The notes under the pieces: model-generated
Database searches by the model: none
Told to the model about the DNA's origin: nothing
What the model saw: the letters and a program-made list of their open reading frames with translations, nothing else
Position numbers and translations under genes: made by a program
Assembly: GCA_963576785.1 (NCBI GenBank)
Contig: OY756148.1
Span: forward strand, 806,001 to 870,000
Length of the DNA: 64,000 bases
Reading direction: 5' to 3'
Source: Chlorophyllum brunneum
Lineage: Eukaryota > Basidiomycota > Agaricomycetes > Agaricales > Agaricaceae
Shown: positions 57,346-64,000 of the stretch, one piece after another
How the letters are laid out: each line of letters begins with the position of its first letter
How positions within the stretch are numbered: position 1 is the stretch's first letter

Positions 57346-59235
57346 TGGTGGTGGTGGAGTGTGCTGGCTGTCAAACTTGGGTTTGTAATAGGAGAAGAGG
57401 AGTTGACTGTTGAATATGTCATATATTGTCTATGTTTCAGATAGGTCTAATTGGTAACTTATTTCACCTATTTTTTCTTTTACCTGAAATAGTTTATAGT
57501 ATTTATAATTGAGTTTCTTGGTTGGTCTTGTAGTTCTGATGTTATCTGCTTCAAGCCAAACTTGATCTCCTGGGGCATATTCATGTTTTGGTTTGGTACT
57601 GTTACATTTCTCCATTTGAGTCTGGCTGTGTTGTAATATCTTGATTGTTTCTTGTCATATGTTTTCCAACTCCTGTATTCATTCCATAATTGCAGGTGCT
57701 CTACTTGTGTTTGATATATCTTCTTTCTATAGATGTTGGCCATAGATTATCTGGAAAGGTGAGTACTCTATAGCAGTGTGAACTTTGTTATCGTATTAGA
57801 ATTCTGCTGTAGTAAGCCATTTCTTTCAGTTGTTCTGTACATGATTTATTATATTTCAGAGGTATGCTTTGACCTCCTGGTTAATTCATTCTGTTTGACT
57901 GTTAGTTTGTGAGTGATATGCCATGGATAGATTTCATTGTGTGCCTGTTGCTCAGCATAGTTCTGCCATGAATTTTGATGTGAATTGGTGTCCTCTGTTA
58001 CTGATAATTTGGCAGGGTATTCTATGCATTCTCCATACATTGTTTTTGTAGATATCTCCTAACTCCTTGGATGATAGTATGGTGTTGACCACATGCAATC
58101 TGATTATTTTGCTGAAACAATCAACTATAACAAGTATTGCATCATACCCATTTAACTCTGGTAATAGTTCTATCATATCGATTGATGTTTCCTCCCATGG
58201 TTCTGCTAGTACCAGTAGTGGATGGAGGTGTGTTGTGGGTCTTGTCCAGAGTATTTTATTTCTTTTGCATGTATTACATCCTCTGATGTATTATTTGATG
58301 TTGTTTTGAATTTGGGGCCACTAATATATACATTTGAGGAGATCAGTCATTCTGTGTTGTTCTGGGTGTCCTATGTCTGTTTTGTCATGATATTGTTGAA
58401 GTAATTCCTGGCATAGTTTGTTGTTTGGTGGTATGTATATTCTTTCTTCAAACATTAGTATTCTATCAGCTTCCTATGTCTTCTCTAGTTGTTTTTCCTT
58501 TTCCTTCAACCATTGTGTTTCCCTTCTTAGCTCCTTTCATAGTTGATGTTTCAGATCTTCTTCTCCTGAGATGTCCTATATTTGCTGTATTTCCATGTTT
58601 GTGTCATCAAATAGATAATTGGGTAGTAAGGTAATATTGGTGTTGTCTTATGTAGTATCTATTTTTGTTAGTCTTGATAGAACATTGGCTTTGGCACTGG
58701 TCTCTCTGGGTATGTGTCTCAGTACATAATGGTATTCTTGTAGTTCTAGCTACCATCTTGCTTGTTATCTAGTAAGTTGCTGTAGTTTCTGGAAGTATTC
58801 TAGGTTTTTGTGGTCAGTCCATATTTCAAATGGTTTTTTGGCATCTAGTAGGTATTGTCTCCATGTCTTGATTGCTTCTTGAATAGTGAGTAGTTCTTTG
58901 TTGTAGATTTGGTAGTTGTATTCTGCTAGTGTCATCATTCTTGAGTAGAATGCAATCAAATGTCATTGCTCTTTTTGTTTCTGTGATAATACTACTTCTA
59001 CTCCATATTCTGATGCATCAACTTCTACCCTGTATTGCCCCTTGTCTTGGGGTATTGCCAGTACTAGTTTGCTTGTGACTTTCTCTTTTATCTTTTTGAA
59101 TGTTTGTTACTGTCATTTGGTCTACATCTATTGGGTGTCTTTCTTTTTTAGCTTCTTCTTTGTCATCTTCTTCAACCAGAGGGTTTACTTTGACCTTCTA
59201 TCACTCCCCAGGCTCTTTTCTCACTTGATTTGAAT

Positions 59236-59976
59236 GCCTACAAGGTGGTGGTTTAGTTGAGGGTGTAGAATGAGCTGGAAGGGTTGTTGGGGTCATAGAG
59301 AGTGTAGATGATAAGCTAGAAGACTGTGAGGGCAGTGGAGGAGTACTGGGATACTTTGGAATGAGACTGGTGGTGGACTTGGCTGACTTGGAAGAGGAAC
59401 TGTGGGTGCATTTTGAGGCTGTTAAGTTTATGGCAGTGTATAGAAGTCATCTTCATCAACTCCTTCATCTCCAAAAGAGAGCAAGTCCAGAAACATTGAT
59501 GGAGAGCCAGTGGATGAGTTAGAAGGTGGTGGATCATTTGGAGAGGGTAGTGGACTAGCAAATGATGGTATAGCTTCCACTTTTGCTCTAGAGAGGCCAG
59601 GGAAGTGTCTTTTATCGAAATCTGCTTGTTCAGAGATGCAGACCTTGTGAGTGGTCAGGTTATAGAACTTCCAACCTTTGTAGCCAGCTGGGTAGCCAAT
59701 AAAGATACATTTTTTGAAGTGTGGTTGCAGAGAATTTTGCTTATCTCATTGGACATAGACATAGGCAGTACACCCCCATACTCTCAGGTGTGAAACATCC
59801 AGTTTATGGCTATAAAATGCTTCAAATGGTGTCAATTTTGCGAGAAAAGCTGTAGGGAGGTGGTTCCAAACATGTACCATTGAAGCAAGGCATTCCCCTC
59901 AAAATAATGGTGGTAACTGCGATTCTGAGAGCATAGCAGTGATCCTCTCTCCCATAGTACAATTTGCTCATTCAGC
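59236..59976 (-). pseudogene. Copia integrase fragment
   Basis: Minus strand. It reads the C-terminal half of a copia integrase: ERITAMLSESQLPP, GECLASMVHVWNHLPTAFL, FYSHKLDVSHLRVWGCTAYV, KCIFIGYPAGYKGWKFYNLT, then a Pro/Ser-rich linker (SPSMFLDLLSFGDEGVDEDD). Stops lie inside. It joins gypsy sequence at about 59236 and is interrupted by a LINE tail at 59977, so it is a host site for a later insertion. Confidence 0.8.
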
Positions 59977-60852
59977 TTTTTTTATTTTTATTTTTATTTT
60001 TTATATCATCATGTTTAAGGTAGTGCATGAGCATAGTCCACCTGTATCTACTGTAACATGTAGGCTACAAAAGAATGGTATTCAAAGATAGACTCTCCCC
60101 TGACCAAACTAGACTGCCAACAGACAGTCTGGGTAAACAGTCGTGGAAACATGCATGGACACACAAATCCTAGACCAGATAAGCACATGACCCCTAGCCT
60201 CCCCTCCCTAAGGAGAGTATGCATCAATTTGCAATTAACTTCTACACACATCAGAGACATGGGAAGCTAGCAGGGGCTATGTTACATTATCCAACTCCCA
60301 CAAGCAGTGTGTTGGACTTAAACACAAACACAGAAGGATTGTGCTTAAGAAAATCTACCAGCTGGCTTAAATAAACCAGCTGGCCATGTTTTCTCTTGTA
60401 AAGTTTACAAGAGCAAAGGATATGGATGCAGGACTCGAAATGAGTCCCACATTCACAGCCATAAGGCTCATGAGGGTGGAACCAGGAGCAGTACTCACTG
60501 GTTGGAGCATACCCAAGGATGGCATGATTTGCTCTCATCACAATGGACTGAGAGGAAAAGAAGAAAGCCAAGAACTCCTATGGAGGTATGTTGACCATAT
60601 AACCTTGTTCGCTTTATCCTTGAGTTTAAGGAAATGCAAACTGCAATAAGAGGAGTTCTGGAAAGTAACTTTCCAGGCCTTTTATATGGCTGCTATTTTG
60701 AGTTTATGTACCAAATCAATAGATGTTGCTGGACAATGCCCAGCAGCAACTCTGAGTTCAGTAGCATATTCATGCACCATCTGATGAATGGACCATTTCG
60801 CTGAAGACAAAATGGACCAGAAAGTGAGGGAGCAGTCAGGGCAATCCCTGAA

Positions 60853-62148
60853 CTACTCCAACAAGAGACAACAAACAGCCAGGGAATGTCCTTGGCCAGA
60901 GTGTACAGACAGGTCAAGAGCTTGCTTGGCAGAACCAATTGAGTCTGTAAAGACCGCAATATGTACAGCCTCAGAAACTGCAGAAGCAGTCCCTAGAGCC
61001 ATACAAATGGCAAAAATTTCAGCATCAGGGGCTGTAACTTTGCTGGCTGGGTGACATGTTGCACAAAGCAACTGAGTCCCCCTATAAATATGGGCAGCCG
61101 AAACTGCTTGGTAGTCCCCAATCAATGGCAGACTTGTATCTGTTACTGTGTAGACCACCTGTCTATCCTCACAATACTCATGAAGAGTATCATTGAGCAA
61201 ATTCACTTGATGACCTGCTGGGTTTCCACCGAGTGAGGCATCAAATATTTTAAGGATTACTATGTGGCCTAGGAGACAAGAACCTGGGGACACTTTGAGT
61301 GCAAAGGGCTCGAACATCTCTGTTAACTCTGGCAAATGAGAGTTTGTCTCTGTGACTGGCCCCTTGACCTTGACTGCCTGAGCAGGGGTCATGAGGGCAA
61401 TCAATCTGGGGTATGGAATATACCCAGCAGTATACTGGGATCCCATAACAGAACAAACAGGGTGATTCTCAGAAAGCATGGCAATCCTGTGGATGGCATG
61501 GGTAGCCAATTTCTTGAGATGGAAATAGATGGGGATGAGGCCAGCCAAGGTCTCAGCTCTACCAGTAGGGCTAGTGTGGAAAGTACCAGTGATCCACAAT
61601 ATAGCTTTATGCTGTATGGTGTTTAGTTGTTTAAGAAGGGCCTTATTATGGGCACCTTTATAAAACCAGAGACAAAACCCATATGTAGTGATAGGGACTA
61701 CACATGAGCAATAGAGAGTCCTCTTCTGGGTAGGAAGAAGGCCTTGAGATGAGTTACCAAGCATGCCTATGGCCTTGACCATGGACAGAGACTTAGTAGT
61801 ATAGTGGCAAACATACTCTTTAAACATAAGAGTGTGATCAAAAAAGAAACCCAAGTATCTCCAATGGGTCTTAGGGCATAGCAGAGTGTCACCGGTATGG
61901 GGAGTGTACCCCAAATCCAGTGGTGGGTTATCATCTCCCCATTTATAGGAGAAATGGAAAACTTCAGACTTGCCATGCTTGACAGTAAGTCCAAATGAAG
62001 TAGTCAAGTGATGTATAATCTGGTATGCCTGTTTAAGGCATACCAGGTTAGGTTCCCAGGTTTTAGCCTGGAAAATGGCAAGGCCATCATCAATATATAA
62101 GAGTAGAGTGCTCCCAAGTGCGATTGCCTCCCTGTCATAAAGCTTCAT
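60853..62148 (-). pseudogene. LINE reverse transcriptase and RNase H segment
   Basis: A 431-codon open frame, the longest intact part of the LINE. It starts after the GQG motif of reverse transcriptase, contains YIDDGLAIF, thumb-like sequence (THWRYLGFFFDHTLMFKEYV), and the RNase H catalytic Asp (VTDTSLPL), Glu (DAEIFAIC) and Asp (FTDSIGSA). Upstream, stops at about 62464 and 62257 separate it from the N-terminal half. One of these stops lies in a context where family members have Arg-Gln, so both changes fit C to T. Confidence 0.85.
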
Positions 62149-63218
62149 GAAGGGGGTGAGATAAAGACCAGAGAGGACAGGAGAGAGTACTAAGCCCTGG
62201 CCTACCCCTATATTTGCCTGTCTGAAATCAGACTTATGGTCTCCCCATGCATACTACATAGAACAACTGACTAAATAAGAAGCAAAGAATCTACCCACAC
62301 AGGGGTTGAATTCTTGCTTCTGTAGAATAGCCAACAACATATTATGGTTGAGCAATGGAAAGAACTGAGTGATGTCAAAAGTAACAATGCTAGTCCCGAG
62401 GCCCTTGGCCCATCCCACATGAACAATATGGGTTAGAAGCATCCCAGCATCCTCAGTGGACCTCTAACAGATACCACTGAGCTGATTTGGATGAAAAACT
62501 CTATGTTTGACCAAGTCAAACTGGAGGCAATTCAAGATTATCTTCTCAATAAGTTTACTGAAGGTGTTCAGAAGCACTATAGGCCTGAATGCCTTGGGCA
62601 TTGAGTAGGATGGCTTGCCCAGTTTCAGTATGATAACTGACAAGCTTTCCTTGAAGTGGGATGGCCAATGACCTACATGTATGCAGGCATTAGCTATCCT
62701 GATGAAAAGCTGAAGGACATTGGGGTCCTTGGTGATCTCTTTGAGGTAGATCCATGTTACATAGTCTTGCCCCAGGGCAGACACCCCCAAGCAAGTGCTC
62801 AGGGCATCCATCAGCTCTAGGGCTGAGAAATGAACCCACTTCTGAGCAGGAAGACTTGGTAGTGGATCAAGAACAGAAATATCTACAGCTTAGCCAGATG
62901 CCAAGTTGTAAGTATTGTGAAGTGTATCCTAGAGATCTGAGAGCATGTGACATGGCTCTCCATTGTACTAGATGGCCTTGCAGGATGGAAGCTTCTGCTT
63001 CTGGGCCTGTTCCATCAGGTCCATTGCTTATTAGAAGAAGCAATCTCCTTAATACAGGCATTAAAGAAGTTGTGCTTGGCATGCTTTTTAGCATGTCTGA
63101 AAGTAGAGTAGTCATTGTGGGAATGAGTCTCACAATATCTACCAAAGGTCTTGTGACATTCCTGGTTCTACTAGGGCTTAGATCTTTGAGTAATCATGAT
63201 GTCCACTGCATGGGCTTC

Positions 63219-63704
63219 TCAGGTGGTGGAAAAGGCCTCTGCCATGGCATGAACCACAGCTTTAACCTCATCAGGTGTAGTGGGTTCCAGAAGTCTGGCT
63301 ACTTCATGGAGATCCCAGATAACATCAGTGAGGAAGAGTGCTACCTCTTTGCTACCATCATGTAGCAGGGTTTTCCTGTGGGTCTCCACTATTGTGGGTG
63401 TGACTGGAAGCATCAGAACTAGCAGAACATGGTCTGATGGATCCCAAAGGGAGTAGTCTAACCTTGGTCTATGGGAAATAGACAGGTCTGATGGAACAAA
63501 CACAAGATTAATGACCAAAGGATGAAGATCCTCATTATACAGAATATGAGTAGAGCCAGGCTCGACCGGAAGGGCAAGATCTAGACCAATGTCTGTCCCA
63601 ATGGAGATCAGAAACTGCAATATACCTGAGTGGAAGCCATAATTAGGGTCCCAAAGATCAAAATGGCAATTAAAATCACTGCCCATATAGATATACCTGG
63701 GCAA
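63219..63704 (-). pseudogene. LINE APE-type endonuclease segment
   Basis: Encodes the C-terminal part of the LINE endonuclease: GSDFNCHFDLWDP (active-site Asp and Asn), then LDYSLWDPSDHVLLVLML with the catalytic SDH. It nicks target DNA to start reverse transcription. The N-terminal part of the domain lies toward the right edge, in a region with stops. Confidence 0.75.
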
Positions 63705-64000
63705 AGTAGCAGATTAGTCTGATAAGAACTGAATTGCCATGTGTTCTGAATCAGAATAAATGTTCATGAGATTCAGGGTCTCCCCCCCTAAAAAGAGGGA
63801 AAGAACCATGATGTCACAGTCATTGATAAAATCCATCTGATAGGATGGTCTCAGAGAAGCCAACTAGTTATGGACAAATGTCATAACCCATGGGTCAGAG
63901 CCAGACTCTAGGGCCTGAACCATGCACAGCCACTCAGGGTGCTTGGGAGTGCCAATAACATTGTCCCCCTCGACAGAAGCTGTGGAGGGAGTAGATCTGA

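Larger units (their letters stand above)
56031..59235 (-). mobile_element. 5'-truncated chromovirus (Ty3/gypsy) internal region
   Basis: Minus strand. The end of reverse transcriptase and RNase H lie at about 59.0-58.77 kb (ASEYGVEVVLSQ, IAFYSRMMTLAEYNYQIYNK, WTDHKNLEYFQKL). Next comes the integrase zinc-binding region (CNTCKRNK near 58.27 kb) and core (LPELNGYDAILVIVDCFSK, ISNRGHQFTSKFM, 58176-57952). Then the GPY-like region (YAPGDQVWLEADNI) and a chromodomain (57345-57121). After it a further ORF reaches the 3' LTR. Stop codons are frequent in the integrase. Gag, protease and most of reverse transcriptase are missing; the left-hand part in reading order is replaced by a copia fragment. Confidence 0.85.
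59977..64000 (-). mobile_element. LINE (non-LTR retrotransposon), runs off the right edge
   Basis: Minus strand. Its 3' end is an A-rich tail, seen on the plus strand as T-runs (TTTTTTTATTTTTATTTTT, 59977-60006). Domains from 5' to 3': an APE-type endonuclease at 63704-63219 (MGSDFNCHFDLWDPNYG, then DYSLWDPSDHVLL with the SDH motif), reverse transcriptase from 62811 (IILKLGKPSYSMPKAFRPIV, VTFDITQFFPLLNHNMLLAI, IGVGQGLVLSPVLSGLYLTP, LLLYIDDGLAIF), RNase H (TDTSLPLIG, AEIFAICMALGTAS, FTDSIGSAKQALDL), and a cysteine-rich end (CECGTHFESCIHILCSC). The 5' end lies beyond the window. Stops interrupt the frame, so this copy is inactive. Confidence 0.9.

Noticed and set aside
1..64000. tRNA or rRNA genes, CRISPR arrays or bacterial operons
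   Set aside because: None could be recognised by eye. The gene structure is fully eukaryotic.

Overview
The window looks like a filamentous basidiomycete, most likely an Agaricomycete. Its genes are broken by many introns of about 46-80 bp with GT/GC...AG ends and CTNAC-like branch sites. Its proteins are eukaryotic and fungal: tuberin, a GEN1/Yen1 nuclease, cytosolic leucyl-tRNA synthetase, an NCS1 nucleobase transporter, and basidiomycete-type proteins of unknown function. Gene-dense, GC-balanced host blocks alternate with AT-rich islands of decayed retrotransposons. No rRNA, tRNA, CRISPR or prokaryotic operon was seen.

Layout. 1-17.0 kb is host sequence: the 3' end of a C1-domain gene; an ACOT9-type acyl-CoA thioesterase (minus); a multi-pass membrane protein (plus); an NCS1 transporter and an amidohydrolase (both minus, adjacent); a BolA protein; an ARMT1/DUF89 enzyme; an endonuclease/exonuclease/phosphatase-fold protein; and a nucleotidyltransferase-like protein. 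The last two contain apparent frame breaks. 17.0-29.0 kb is a nested retrotransposon island: a copia 3' end, the 3' end of a second copia family, a two-LTR copia of about 7.4 kb, and LINE pieces, all inactivated. 29.2-48.5 kb is host again: tuberin (TSC2), a GEN1/Yen1 Holliday-junction resolvase, two uncharacterised genes, a NagZ-type GH3 glycosidase, a VHS-GAT sorting protein and LeuRS. 48.5-51.4 kb has no gene I can support. 51.4-52.35 kb holds a conserved basidiomycete protein. From 52.35 kb to the right edge is a second AT-rich island: a short-chain dehydrogenase relic, a chromodomain-type gypsy element with an extra ORF after the chromodomain, a copia integrase fragment, and a LINE inserted into that fragment and running off the right edge.

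The host genes are mostly housekeeping and do not form one pathway. The most plausible functional pair is the NCS1 transporter beside the amidohydrolase. The most distinctive signals are five GC-AG introns that all share the donor GCAAGT, a 6-nt microexon in ARMT1, a copia LTR ending about 11 bp before a start codon, a half-tRNA-type primer site in the copia, and the post-chromodomain ORF of the gypsy element. Coordinates of multi-exon genes run from start codon to stop codon. Where I resolved all exons the total length is a multiple of three; elsewhere I say the structure is approximate.
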